Below, one piece after another: positions 47,003-57,198 of a stretch of 64,000 bases of DNA. Position 1 is the stretch's first letter. Every line of letters begins with the position of its first letter. The position numbers were made by a program, and so were the translations under genes. This DNA is from Sanguinoderma infundibulare (taxonomy: Eukaryota; Basidiomycota; Agaricomycetes; Polyporales; Polyporaceae). The stretch spans positions 930,001 to 994,000 of the forward strand of contig JAVLRN010000001.1 of NCBI GenBank assembly GCA_032821775.1, written 5' to 3'. The notes beneath the pieces are model-generated. The model was given only the letters and a program-made list of their open reading frames with translations, was not told where the DNA came from and searched no databases.

Positions 47003-47417
47003 CGGTCATTTTTGATGGATTGTTGTCGTCCTCTCGATGGTCTCGCGATATCTTGGACGTGGCAGAAGCTGTTCGTTCATCTCCTCGGTCTCTCATGCAG
47101 CAATTCTTTGCCTGTTTTCGCTCTACATTCCTTTGCAATCCTCCGCAATCCTCCGCTCCCTATGTCGTCCTACTCAGGCTTTCATCACGGTTAACTTATC
47201 AGCACTTTGTTAGCAGACCTTCACACACACATACTTACACTCGTGTGTTGTAATTCTTTAGAGGTGGAATGGTACTGTACGTTAGTGGATTAAATCGGGG
47301 TCTTCGCAAGCGGAGGCTGGTTTCTTGGCGGTGCAGTCATAATAGCATATACCCTTGTACTGTAATCAACGCATGTATACCTAAAGTTGCAGATATCACA
47401 GCTTGATAGCGAGTTGA
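47003..47417. other. Convergent 3' region
   Basis: This 415-bp AT-rich interval lies between convergent stops and is presumably 3' UTR. Nothing else is seen. Confidence 0.5.
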
Positions 47418-49102
47418 CTACCCAAGGTCACCTCGGAGCACTTTCCGTGGCACGATGTCGTAAGAATTTCGCCCCACACCGCCCGGACGAGGAGGGAGAG
47501 CTTTGTCGAAATCGGGATCCTGACCATATCTTCTGACGTGCAACCGCTCCGGGCGCGAGACCGAGATTAGCTCTCGAGGAGGCTGGGCGGGTGACAGAGG
47601 AATAGGCGATAGGTCGTCCAAGCCCGGCATGGTATTTGCATTGACGGACGCGTTATGGTCGCTTTCCCTTCGGCGGCGCTTCAACTTGCCCCATTCCTCC
47701 TCTTCTTCATCCACGTAGCGCCTGCGTCCGTACGTCGCGTACCTACCCTCTCGGCCAGGGTGGTGGCGGCGATGCTCACTGTCGCCGTCGCATGGATGGG
47801 GAAGGGCGATCGGTGACTCGCGGAACATGCTCGCGGGCACGGTCGTGCGACGTGCCTGGCTCCCGCCAGCGTTGGCGTGGAATGGCTCCCTCGTCGGGCG
47901 ACGGGGCTCAACGCCTGTGGGGTAGATCCAGCCGCGAGCGGTCGACGCGACGCTGCGCCCGTCGTCGGACCGTGCCACGTACGTCTCCTCGTCCGCAGAG
48001 GCATCGCGCAGAGGCAAAGGGCGCCTGGAGGCTTGCAGGGAGACGTCGCGCCGCCAGGCGTGCATGCCACTCACGCTCGTCGATCGGACGGAGGAGCGGT
48101 CGTGTCTGCGCAGCGAGGGCCCGGGACCAGGGCCAGGGACTGAATGGTGGGTGGAGTTGGGTGCGCGCCCGTTTCCCAACCCGAGGAGGCCCAAGCCTGC
48201 GCCCACGCCCACGCCCACGCCCATGCGCGCAGGGTCGAGCGTGGTTTGGCGCGAGAAGACCTGGCGCGTTTTGAGAGCTTCTTGTTCCTTGCGCCGTTCG
48301 GCGCGGAGCTTGCGCTGCTGGTGGACGGCGAGACCGCCGGCGGCGAAGAGGATGGAGGACACGAGGGAGAGGGGCACCGCGTAGGCTGCGGTCGGTGTGG
48401 GGATGTGGGACTCTTCCAGGGAGGGCGCTGGCTGGGAGGAGTTGGAGTTGGAGGGCTGTGTTGGGGAACTGGGTGTGGATGAACTGGGTTGAGAGGGAGG
48501 GGGTGCGGAGGCCTCGGCGGCGGACAGTGGTCGGGAGGATGTCGCTTGCTGACTTGTTGGCTCCACGTTAGGTTCTGCCGACGCTAACGACGTAACGGGA
48601 AACGTTAAGATGGCGAGGTTGTGCCCATACACGACGTGAAACTCACGCTGGTAAGAGAAGGCTGGTGAAGCAGACGACTTGCCCAGATGATCCTTCATCT
48701 CCAGGTAGCATTGCGAGGCGATGGTGACATTAGGCAGCACCCTGCGTCAATCAATGCACTTTTGTTGAATGTCTACGCTGTAGCGATGGTTTACTAGACT
48801 TACATATGGACGACGTAGGTACCGTCCTCCTCCGACCGCTGGACGGTTGGCCAGACCGCTTCCCCACAAGACCCTCCCGTCCCCTTCTTCGCCCCACCGT
48901 CGTTGACCATACACAGTCGGAAGGACGGGGACACGACTGTCTTTTCGGCGTCCCATTGTCCGACGATGGTGTCCCCCGAAGCATATACATCGCCCGGTAG
49001 AGGACTGACCCAAGTCACGTTCGCAGCCGCCGCGCACGTCGCCAGCCACAAGTAGGAGAGGAGGGCGGTGAGGGAGAGTACCGAAGAGGCGTCGGAGAGC
49101 AT
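47418..49102 (-). CDS. KRE9/KNH-like single-pass membrane protein
   Basis: Exons 49102-48804, 48741-48647 and 48583-47418 join in frame to 519 residues. A signal peptide (LTALLSYLWLATCAAA) is followed by a KRE9/KNH-type domain: VTWVSPLPGDVYASGDTI, then FRLCMVNDGG, GTYVVHMVLPNV, and paired Cys. A Ser/Pro/Thr-rich stalk (PPPSQPSSSTPSSP) leads to one membrane helix (AVPLSLVSSILFAAGGLAV) and a basic stop-transfer (QQRKLRAERRKEQ). The C-terminal 250 residues are a polar, basic and acidic cytosolic tail. The layout of an ectodomain, glycosylatable stalk, one helix and a cytosolic tail resembles a cell-wall sensor, but that role is an inference. KRE9/KNH domains occur in proteins linked to beta-1,6-glucan and cell-wall assembly. 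Confidence 0.82.
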
Positions 49103-49313
49103 GTAAGGACGACCACCAGGGTCGACAAGAAAAGACAGGAAATTGACGCCAGCCCGTGTTCAGGAAAGGTGGAAATTGCAGAGATAGCAGCGAAGGAGGA
49201 CAGAAGGACGTAACCGGAGGCTGACCGTGCTTCTGGTCGTAGATCCTTGCGTAGGCTCGATCGTGAATGAGCACGTCGGCATGACGGCCCCGAGTCGGTG
49301 AATGGGTAGAGCG

Positions 49314-49759
49314 TCAGGCAGGAGTGGACGCGGTCGAGTCGACCTCCAAGTTCATGCTCGCCTGAGCAGACGATATGCGACCGACTCGGTCTGCGAACTC
49401 GACCAGCTGCTGCCTGGAATGGCGTGTGAGGACAAGCGGCACAGAACAGAACATCACGCACCTCTTGCGTTCCTTGAGCTTCTCCAGCATCTCGATCACA
49501 TCGTCTTGCTCTACCACGGAATGGTCTCCGCCGGGAAGGGAGGTGGCGTACTCATTGGCCTCCTTGAGCGCGTCCTTGAACTCCTTCGTCTAGATTGCCA
49601 ACCATGAGCAGATGAATACCAACTCCACAGCAGGAACACTGTACTCACAGAGCGAACGAGGGCTTGTCTTGCCTGTGGTGTCAATGGACCTTGGTCTTGT
49701 GTAGCCAATTCCACGACGTTTGCGAGCTTGAGTGTGAGGGATTCGAACCGGGAAGTCAT
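49314..49759 (-). CDS. Small helical protein, possibly Mediator subunit 9
   Basis: Exons 49759-49649, 49589-49462 and 49413-49314 join in frame to 112 residues. The product is almost wholly helical: FESLTLKLANVVELA, LTPQARQALVRSTKEFKDAL, EYATSLPGGDH, DDVIEMLEKLKERKRQQL, then a polar tail. Size, two-helix organisation and the short Gly-Gly turn resemble fungal Med9/Cse2-like proteins, but no diagnostic motif allows a firm call. If correct, it would be a middle-module subunit of the Mediator coactivator in the nucleus. Another small coiled-coil adaptor is equally possible. The splice phases are consistent, which supports a real gene. Confidence 0.72.
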
Positions 49760-50297
49760 TGGCTGCGCAGGTACAGTGGGACGAAAGCCGCAAGACAGTT
49801 CAGCGATTATATATTGGTGTGCAGTTCGATGCTCGATATCGCGAGATGCGTGGTCGACGTTGGGCCACGGTCGACGGTCGGGACAAACTTGATCGGCCCA
49901 ACAAGCGCTGCAGCTGGGTACTCGGTCCGATCATCCCCGGCGAAATATCCGAGACGTCATTGGATTTGGCCAGCACCGACTGTCTGTGCTGAAAGCGGCC
50001 AGCGGCCAACTGAGTATTATGTGTTCTTGTGGACAGATGATACGCTGAAACCACGGCTACGAGTTGCCCCGGTGGTCCAGCAGTACTTCATCATCATGGT
50101 ATCCGGCCTACGATCTCCTTGACATGCCATACATTCGACGAATCATAGCCGATGGAACAAGTAACAACGCGGCGATGATATGCAAGGTATCAGGGCATGG
50201 CGCACATGGGGTGAAAGTATCCAAGCGCAATCAAGCAAAGACATTAGGAAACCAGGACATGAACGTGTGATCGACAGTTCCAATCGCGACGCGAACC
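49760..50297. other. Intergenic region
   Basis: This 538-bp interval contains the promoter of the small helical protein gene and the 3' UTR of the cullin-repeat gene. No gene is supported. Confidence 0.5.
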
Positions 50298-51374
50298 TCA
50301 GCGTTCTTCCGGAGGCAGGAACTTGTCGAGCTTCTTGCGCAGCGGGTGGTCAACCTTGATGCCCACCGTCCGCAACGCGATGGCCAGCTCCCCCGCCAAA
50401 CGCCGTTTCTCCTCCTCGTCCCCGCCTTTCGACTCCAGCAGCTCCTTCACCGCCCGCGCCAGCCTCCCCCGCGGCATCGGCGGTTTGTCGCCATTCGCAG
50501 GCGGCCGCTTCTTCTTCCCCCCTTTGCCCTTGATCTTCGGCACTGCCAGCAACGGATCCACCACCTCCGTCCTGAACCTCCGGTACGCAGTCGCCGCCAG
50601 CGGCACCACGCGGTCTGGCGCGCTCGCTGCCTCGGCGTACGACTCGATCTGCGCCACGCGCCCAGGCCCGTCGCCCTCGCTGTACCCCCACTTCTTCAGC
50701 TCCTCCGTCCGCCGCTCCCGGAGCCGCTTCTGCACCTTCTCCCGCGTGTCGTCCTCGCGGATCGTCTTTGCCACCGCGTCCAGCACGTCCGCCAGACGCA
50801 GCCACCCCCGGTCCTCGTCCACTGCCCGCTTCACGTAGTGCCGGTTCACATAGTTGAGCAGCCGGCTGACCGACTGCGCCCCCGCCGAGTACCGGTTGAA
50901 GCACGGGACGAGGTAATGAATCAGCGTCGAGTCGTCGCTGGGAGCGCCAAGGAAGATCTCGCGCGCGACGTCGGTGTAGTACCGGTCAAGTTGCTCGTAC
51001 AGATCCGTCCCGCTCGCCTTGGACTTCTCGCTCTGCGTCGACGACGAGAACCGGCCGGGGAAGCCGGACAGCCCTGGGGCAGGGGACGCTTCGGAATGCG
51101 ATGTGAAGTAGTTGTAGACAGCGGTGTGCACTCCCATGTGGTAGCTGACGTCGATCGCGGGGGCCTTGTGGGGGTTATTCGTCGGCGTGCGCACGATGTG
51201 GTCCAAAGCGGGCTCCAGGTAGCCCCAGAGCGAGTGCAGGCTCGCGGACGGATTTGCACTGCCTGTAGACGGATTCGGGAGCGGAGGGGGGCCAGCGCAA
51301 ATGTGAGCAGGATCGGCCTCGGGGTGCCCATTAGCGGACGCAGCGGCCTTGTTGTCTGCGCCCTGAGCTGGCAT
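50298..51374 (-). CDS. Cullin-repeat protein lacking the cullin homology domain
   Basis: A single-exon gene of 358 residues from the ATG at 51374; the frame is open further upstream (another ATG at 51469), but the domain begins only near residue 45. The N-terminal region resembles the first cullin repeats: LHSLWGYLEPALDHIV, YHMGVHTAVYNYFTSH, GTDLYEQLDRYYTDVAREIF, IHYLVPCFNRYSAGAQSVSRLLNYVNRHYVKRAVDED. In full cullins this segment binds the adaptor and F-box proteins. Here it is followed by a charged helical tail, KGKGGKKKRPP, and an ELLESKGG segment, then stops. There is no room for the Rbx1-binding domain or neddylation site, so it cannot be a ligase scaffold by itself. It may titrate adaptors or have a new role; a truncated duplicate of Cul1 is also possible. 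Confidence 0.8.
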   Translation of the reverse strand: MPAQGADNKAAASANGHPEADPAHICAGPPPLPNPSTGSANPSASLHSLWGYLEPALDHIVRTPTNNPHKAPAIDVSYHMGVHTAVYNYFTSHSEASPAPGLSGFPGRFSSSTQSEKSKASGTDLYEQLDRYYTDVAREIFLGAPSDDSTLIHYLVPCFNRYSAGAQSVSRLLNYVNRHYVKRAVDEDRGWLRLADVLDAVAKTIREDDTREKVQKRLRERRTEELKKWGYSEGDGPGRVAQIESYAEAASAPDRVVPLAATAYRRFRTEVVDPLLAVPKIKGKGGKKKRPPANGDKPPMPRGRLARAVKELLESKGGDEEEKRRLAGELAIALRTVGIKVDHPLRKKLDKFLPPEER

Positions 51375-51561
51375 GAGAGCGGAGCGGGCGAGATAGCTGG
51401 CGAGGCAGTGGGAGGGTGAGGAGAGGACGACGGAAGGGAGCGAGGTACATAAAAGTATGCGCGCGTCCATCAAACTTCCACACCCTCGTCTCTCCCAGTC
51501 GCCCAGCGCCCTTGTCCTTGTCCTTGCTTTCCCCGCTTCCACCACCGCCTCCTTCACGGCC

Positions 51562-52520
51562 ATGCACCTAGCGGACTCCGACTCTGAGGACGACTCCGAT
51601 TACGTCCCGCCACACGACAATGGCAAGCTTTATCCTTCTCCCGAGCCCTCGCATCGCTCATCGTTTTGAATTGACACTGCAGCAAGCAAGGACGACTCTG
51701 ACGCGGACGCAGACGCACCCGCGCCCAAACGCGCTCGCACCGACCCCGCACCGGACGCAACATCCTCAGAGCACACAGCCAGCCAGAAGTGCGTCCACCA
51801 CTCTCCATCCCTCCAGCGGGCCCCCTTACTTTCCCAGATCAGAACCGGAGACGACGTCTATGCCCAGTTCAAAGCGTCCTTGAACGCCCCACGCTCCCAG
51901 CCGACTGAGTCCGTTGCCCCGGAGATGGTCAAGGTCGTCAAACGCTATAGGTTCGCAGGGGAGGAGACTGCGTGCGTGCTTCCCTTCTTCCCCCGTTGCC
52001 ATTCCCTCCCGCTTTCCGTTCCGTTTCCCCGCCTTTCCTACCTCCGTTTCTCATCCGCCCGTGCAGAGAGGTAGTCGACGTTCCCGCGGACTCGGACGAA
52101 GCCAAGAAATGGCCGCGCTGGGCACCCCCACACGACGCGAACAGCGGCGTCGTACCTGGCTCGTCCAAAGAAGCTTTACAAACAACGTCCAGTGACGGCA
52201 CGGCTGCGGCAGGCACCTCCGCGGCGTCCGGCAGTACCCCCACGAAGGCCTTGGGCAAACGGCCAGGGCCCCGGAAGGCCAAGAGCAAGTTCGCGGACGT
52301 TCCGACAAAGAAGGAGCCCGTGAAGAAGCTGACCACACTCGACAAGTCAGCCATGGACTGGCGCACGCACGTCCAGGGCGGAGCAGGTGCCGAGATGAAA
52401 GGCGAACTGGAAGCTTATAGACGCGGTGGCGGTTATCTCGAGAAAGTCGAGTTCCTGCAGCGCGTCGAAGCCCGTAAAGAGGAAGTGCTGGACGCGAGCA
52501 AGGGGAAGCGCAGGAGATGA
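51562..52520 (+). CDS. SWC5: Swc5 / BCNT-domain protein (SWR1 complex)
   Basis: Exons 51562-51622, 51683-51788, 51843-51971 and 52067-52520 join in frame to 249 residues. The first intron appears to be GC-AG (donor G|GCAAGC); the only in-frame continuation into the acidic second exon uses it. The N terminus is acidic (DSDSEDDSDY, then a DSDADADA run) with KRAR, as in Swc5/CFDP1 proteins. A middle segment DDVYAQFKASL is the family's short helix. The C terminus is the BCNT domain: KKLTTLDKSAMDWRTHV, ELEAYRRGGGYLEKVEFLQRVEARKEEVL. Yeast Swc5 is needed for histone H2A.Z exchange by SWR1. The gene diverges from the cullin-repeat gene across only about 190 bp. Confidence 0.9.
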
Positions 52521-52772
52521 CCAGTTTGCGAGACGTGCGAGGGCGGTTGTGTATTACGACCAATGAATGTATGTGTATTAGTATGTGCAATGATGCGTCG
52601 TGCAGGTATATGCAAGATGGATACCGAATGACTAGATAATCACTAGCCCAACTGGGCGTGAATGAGGAACAGGCTATAGATACAAACGGCACCACGAAGG
52701 TCGAAAAGATGACAACACCAAGAAAACGGAATAACGTAACGGTCATGAGGTAACTACGTACGAGAACTCAAC

Positions 52773-55700
52773 TCAGACGACTCCCAAGACAACAGTGGCC
52801 CTCAAGCTAACCTCCCTGCCCGCCGGCAGCACCACAGGCGCAGGCAGGCCTTCGGCGTCGACTTCGAGGTACTCCTCCGTCCTCAACGAGCTCGACTTCC
52901 ACCCCCAGCTCTGGCTCACCGAGAACACATCCGGGGCGCTCGTGAACCTCGTCAAGCTCGCCCCGGTCGCGCTCGCGCACGCGATCGTAAAGTACGCGCT
53001 GACCGCAGGACGAGGGTCGCGGTACGGCTGTGGCGGAGTCACAGGGGGCGCCGTGGCTGGTAAAGAGACGGGCGACGCGACGGTGATCGACCCAACACTG
53101 CTCGTGGACGCATGGAGGGTAGTCGAGGAGCGCGAAAAGGCGGACGCTGTGGGAAGAGCGGCGGACAGAGGCGATCCCGGTGTCACCGGGGTGCCTGGGG
53201 AAGACGCGGGCGTGCGTCCGAGAGGTGAGGAGGGCATAGACCCGGCCGACCCAGACTGCGACAGTGCGCTCACTGCAGAGGGAGGACGTGAGCTAGAGAC
53301 GGAAGAGGAGGAGCCCCGACCGAGTACATTCCTGTCGCGTGGAGGCGGAGGTAGCACGCCGGCGGTCGGGGCAGAAGACGGTGGCATGGGGTCGACCGTG
53401 GATTGACGGTGGAGGTATATCCCAAGCTGGACGCCCTTCTTGCGGACGACCTGGATGTATACGTTGTACAAGCTCCCGGCGTACCAGACAGTGTGGGAAT
53501 GCAAACGGCTCTTCTCCTCGAGTGCGTCGACGTCCCAGAACTCCACGGCGAACCGGAAGGGAGGGTGTGCTGTCCACTTCGCATCGGGTTCCACCAACGC
53601 AGAAGAGGCCGAAGCACGTGCAGTGAATGCGGAAGCGGGACGACGTGCTTGTTCGAGTCCGAAGAAGTTCGCCTCCACAGCCAAAGGCCCGTTCCTCTTC
53701 CCGCTCACGCTCCCAGACAGTGGGTCGAAAAGCTGGTCCATGGAGGCACCTTCAAGGCCTGTGCTATCCCCCAGACGAAGGGAAGAGTCGCTGGGAATGG
53801 GGTAGAACGGCTTGAATCGCTCTTCCGGATGAGATGCGAGCTTCTTCACGTCAGCGGTCCCAACACCGATACCTAGCTCTTTGATGGCGTTTGTCGGTGG
53901 GAGCGAAGGCGACGCAGACCCCGCATGTCTGTAAGTAATCTTGTGGTACATGATGGCGTCTGTCGGTGAGAGCGAAGGCGACGCAGACCCCGCAGGTCTG
54001 TAGGTAATCTTGTGGTACAACGTCGACTGGTTCCACAGAGCTGCCTGCAAAGTCGCCAGGGAGACGAAAGGCCTGCCAGTCGAAGGCGAGACATCCTTAG
54101 AAATCGCCATAAGATCGTCCAAATGCTATAATGATACCAATGTCAGTAGCATCTCCCAGCGTGACCCTGGCAACGGTACGCACCATGTTGGCGTAGTAAA
54201 TCCCCTCGGCGAACAGCCGTTCGAATTCAGCTTCCTCCACGTCCGACTCCTCTAAGCCGTCCGCCCTCCTCATCTCGACAGCGCTCTTCGCCATTTCATA
54301 CCTCTCCTTCTCGCCTCTAACAAAGAGTGCGTCCGACGAGAGGACTCCACGTATCCAGCGAGCACTCAGCCCTCCTCTGCGCCATACAACCGGCACAACC
54401 GGCTTGTCAATAGGTCCTCCGACCTTGGCCGCAAGTCTGGAGCCAGCCATCTCGGGCGGGGCAGAGCCTGGCCTATCACCTTCCCACTGAACATGTTGCG
54501 GGGCAGGGGACCAGACTACGTCCGGTTTCTCGGCGGTCTCGGACACGATGGCCTGCTCCTCGTATCGCAGGATGTCGACGCCCCAACGGGTGAGCCAGCA
54601 CGCCGCGGCTTCCCCGACCTTATCCGAGACTGCACCATAGTAGTAGCAGGGTCTATCGGGCCCGTGACATTCATCCCTCCGGGATTGCCTGCAATCTTCG
54701 GTATCCGAGTCCGAGTCCGAGTCCGAATCCGGAGGACCGCCGCTGTGCGAGTGTTTGGAGACATGCTTCTTGACAGCACTCGAAGACTCGGCGATAGCGT
54801 CCTTTCCGTCCTCCCGCTTAATGTGAAGGTCTTGAGGTACATTGGTAGATTCGTCGGGGATGTCGTCTTCTTTAATGACGTCCGCGATTTCTTCCAGACC
54901 GGCCGCGGCTTCGGACTCACGGTCGACACCACCGTGACCAGTTCCGGGGTCATCGGACGGCCCGATTCCATGTCCAGTCGCGAAGTTGAGGTATCGTACA
55001 GCCGTGTGAGGGCCGACAGTGCGAACGATAGCAGACAGTGCTTGAGATGCGACAGCGGGTATAGATAGAAACACAGCAGTGGCGAGTAGTGAGAGTAGAA
55101 AGCGAGGAGTAGCGGGGTGATGGCCAGTAGGCAGGGTGGGGGACGAGGAGATGTCAAGAGTTGGCGGGAGGAGGCTAGCAGCGTGGGTGGGTACATGGTC
55201 GGCGCCGGTCGAAGTGAATGCAGGTGTCAGTGGATGGGTAGCGGTGGGTATTATAGAAGGGGATATCCAGAGCGGCGGGCCACCGCCGTACAGTCGTGCA
55301 ACACATACTCTGTTTTGTTGGTCAGAAATCCGCCGAGCATTTTGATAATTACAAGGACTTACTCGAACGCTAGAGGAAAGGAAGTCAGCAATGGCTTGAT
55401 ATATACACACGGAACCAAAGAAAACGCTGGGGGAGACCTGCTACACTACCGATGCGAACGCTCGAGAACGGTGTAGTCCCGACAACGTACTGCGTCCCCT
55501 ATGGATCCCGGCTATTGCACCTTTGGCGAGAAGCTTACTTGGCCACTATATGCAGAGCTATTAAGCTGATGATCGTACTTACCTGCTCGTGTGATGTTGG
55601 GGTCATCAAAAATTATGTCAATGTAGTCTGAGCCCATGCGGTAGTTGGACGACTTCGACTCGCTGAAGCCTGAAGTGAATAGTGACTGGAAGAAGCCCTA

Positions 55701-55912
55701 CATGCGAGGTATAAGGCGACCATCGAGTAAAAATGTCGAGGGCGACGTACGGCTTGAATTAGAATTACTCTATGGAGTCTGTAAATTGCATGCCAGGAAC
55801 CGGATATTCGGAGAGAAACGTCCGCTGTCTTGTGCTGGAGAAAGGACGCATAGAGATGTGACTGTAGGTCATTTGGCGAGGGACGAGTCGGGCTCGACGG
55901 AGCTGGAGTCAT
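52773..55912 (-). CDS. BTB/POZ-domain protein with duplicated segment
   Basis: Five exons (55912-55751, 55697-55583, 55369-55363 of only 7 nt, 55309-54184, 54125-52773) join in frame to 920 residues. The N terminus is a BTB/POZ fold: FLQHKTADVSLRI, YRLHRVILIQAGFFQSLF, DYIDIIFDDPNITRAAFEV, ARLYGGGPPLW. A disordered acidic region includes DSDSDSDSDTED. A second BTB-associated region follows (EAEFERLFAEGIYYANM, DDLMAISKDV, FVSLATLQAALW), then a long Ser/Pro tail between ordered blocks (AHPPFRFAVEFWDVDAL, WYA-x-SLYNVYIQ-VV). BTB proteins dimerise and often recruit targets to Cul3 ligases; a role of that kind is inferred. A 23-residue unit beginning YHKITYR is present twice in tandem near residue 490. 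Confidence 0.88.
53878..54015 (-). repeat. In-frame 69-bp tandem duplication in BTB gene
   Basis: Two adjacent 69-bp copies (53947-54015 and 53878-53946) differ at only a handful of bases and encode the 23-residue unit YHKITYR-(P/H)-AGSASPSL-(S/P)-PT-(D/N)-AI twice. Because 69 is divisible by three, the reading frame is preserved. Confidence 0.9.
55363..55369 (-). other. 7-nt microexon of BTB gene
   Basis: A 7-nt segment is flanked by a CTAG acceptor and a GTAAGT donor. Including it restores the frame between exon 2 (phase 1) and exon 4 and completes the ITRAAFEV segment of the BTB fold. Skipping it would shift the frame. Confidence 0.75.
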
Positions 55913-56306
55913 GACATGAGAGTGGAGAGACAACAGGGAGGACTGGGGAAACAGCGAGCTGGGGTGGGAGTATGGACGAGAGTCGATGTGCGTTATCGGT
56001 TTGTAGTGAGGAAGCTTAGCAAGACTGTTTTGGCCGTGCGTCGTGGATGAAGGGCATGCAGATCCTCAGAGCGGACTTGTATAGGCTGCCTGGGACATCC
56101 AGGTCGGCGCAGACGTCCTCCGAGTCGACGTGCACGACGAGCTCGACGCTTGTCTTGTCCTTGATCGGCGGCCGGTCCGGCGAGCGCCTCCGTCGCCATC
56201 ATCGCGCATCGTCGCGGTCGGCGAGCTCGACTTGGAAGGCCTCAACGACATCCCCATTCCTGACAGAAACCAGGTCATCTCGACTGAAGCCCAGAGAAGA
56301 GCTACG
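55913..56306. promoter_or_regulatory. Divergent promoter region, BTB and TRS31
   Basis: A 394-bp GC-rich gap between divergent start codons. It also carries a coding-like minus-strand frame interrupted by a TGA, which is listed separately. Confidence 0.4.
56016..56198 (-). pseudogene. Possible small coding remnant upstream of TRS31
   Basis: A minus-strand frame of about 60 codons ends TAA at 56016 and has strong GC3 codon bias (for example VELVVHVDSEDVCADLD). It is bounded upstream by a TGA at 56199-56201; the same frame continues coding-like beyond that (VVEAFQVELADRDDAR). No start codon or splice solution was found and no family is recognised. It could be a decayed gene fragment or an accident of the GC-rich 5' region of TRS31. 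Confidence 0.2.
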
Positions 56307-57198
56307 ATGGCATACGCACAACCACAACCTCACCCGCGCTTCTCTGTGCTTTCTTCATCTTCACTCTCCTCTGCCGAACATCTCTCGCCAGGTTCATCTT
56401 CTCGTTTCTCCTTACCTTCTGCACCTTCAATCAATACCGCCGGTACCCCCAAGCCAGGAGCGCGCCCCAATATATATGACAGGCCCCTGAACAAATCGCG
56501 CACAACGGAAGTCTCCTCAGCTGCATTTGCGTTCCTCTTCTCAGAGGTCGTGCAATATACGCAGAAGCGGGTCAGTGGTATCAACGATCTCGAGCGCAGG
56601 CAAGTTTCCCAGCGTTTGATCCGGAAATGCAGCCTCATTGACTTTCTCACCAGACTCAACACGCTCGGATACCGAATCGGCACCCGCGTCCTCGAACTTA
56701 TGGCATGGCGGAACGAATCAGCGTCCAAGGCTCCGAAACGCGAGACCCGTTTCCTCCCCGCACTCATGTCAATCCACACGCACGTATGGAAAGCAGTGTT
56801 CGGAAAACCTGCTGATGCAATCGAGAAAAGTGTCGAGAATGCGGACGAATGCACGTCATCTTTCTGCGTTCGCACTCGATTGTTGCTCACCTTTAGGGTC
56901 CGCAGACATGATCATCGACAACGACCCACCCATAACACGAAACATATCTGTCCCACGAGACATGAGCTCACTCAGTTGCTCCTCGTTCACCGCTGGCATC
57001 GTGGAGGCCGTACTAGATGGTCTGGGCTTCGTACGTCACCCAGTTTTGACCGTCCAGTGTCACCCAGACTCACCGGACTTGTAGTCGGCGCGCGTCACCG
57101 CGCACAACACACCGACGGAACAGTACCCGAATAGAACGACCATTCTCATCAAGCTGGAGAAGTCTGTTCTCGAGCGCGAGGAGGCGCTCAAGACCTAG
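56307..57198 (+). CDS. TRS31: TRAPP complex subunit Trs31 (TRAPPC5)
   Basis: Exons 56307-56599, 56654-56850, 56906-57030 and 57085-57198 join in frame to 242 residues. A disordered N terminus (about 60 residues) precedes the Bet3-like fold: YDRPLNKSRTTEV, FLFSEVVQYTQKRV, RLNTLGYRIGTRVLEL, FIGRETRFLP-type block, HVWKAVFGKPADAIEKS, YMIIDNDPPITRNISVP, SSFTAGIVEAVLDGLGF and RVTAH. Trs31 is a core subunit of TRAPP, the exchange factor for Ypt1/Rab1 in ER-to-Golgi transport. Introns 1 and 2 appear to be GC-AG: donor AG|GCAAGT for the first and T|GCACGT for the second. Both restore family sequence at the junction (ERRLNTLG, ADEYMIID). The ATG at 56307 is used although the frame is open upstream, because the upstream part has no family likeness. 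Confidence 0.92.

Noticed and set aside
49735..49760. GGTTCGAATCC, resembling a tRNA B box
   Set aside because: It is the coding sequence of the N terminus (SRFES) of the small helical protein; no matching A box or cloverleaf was seen.
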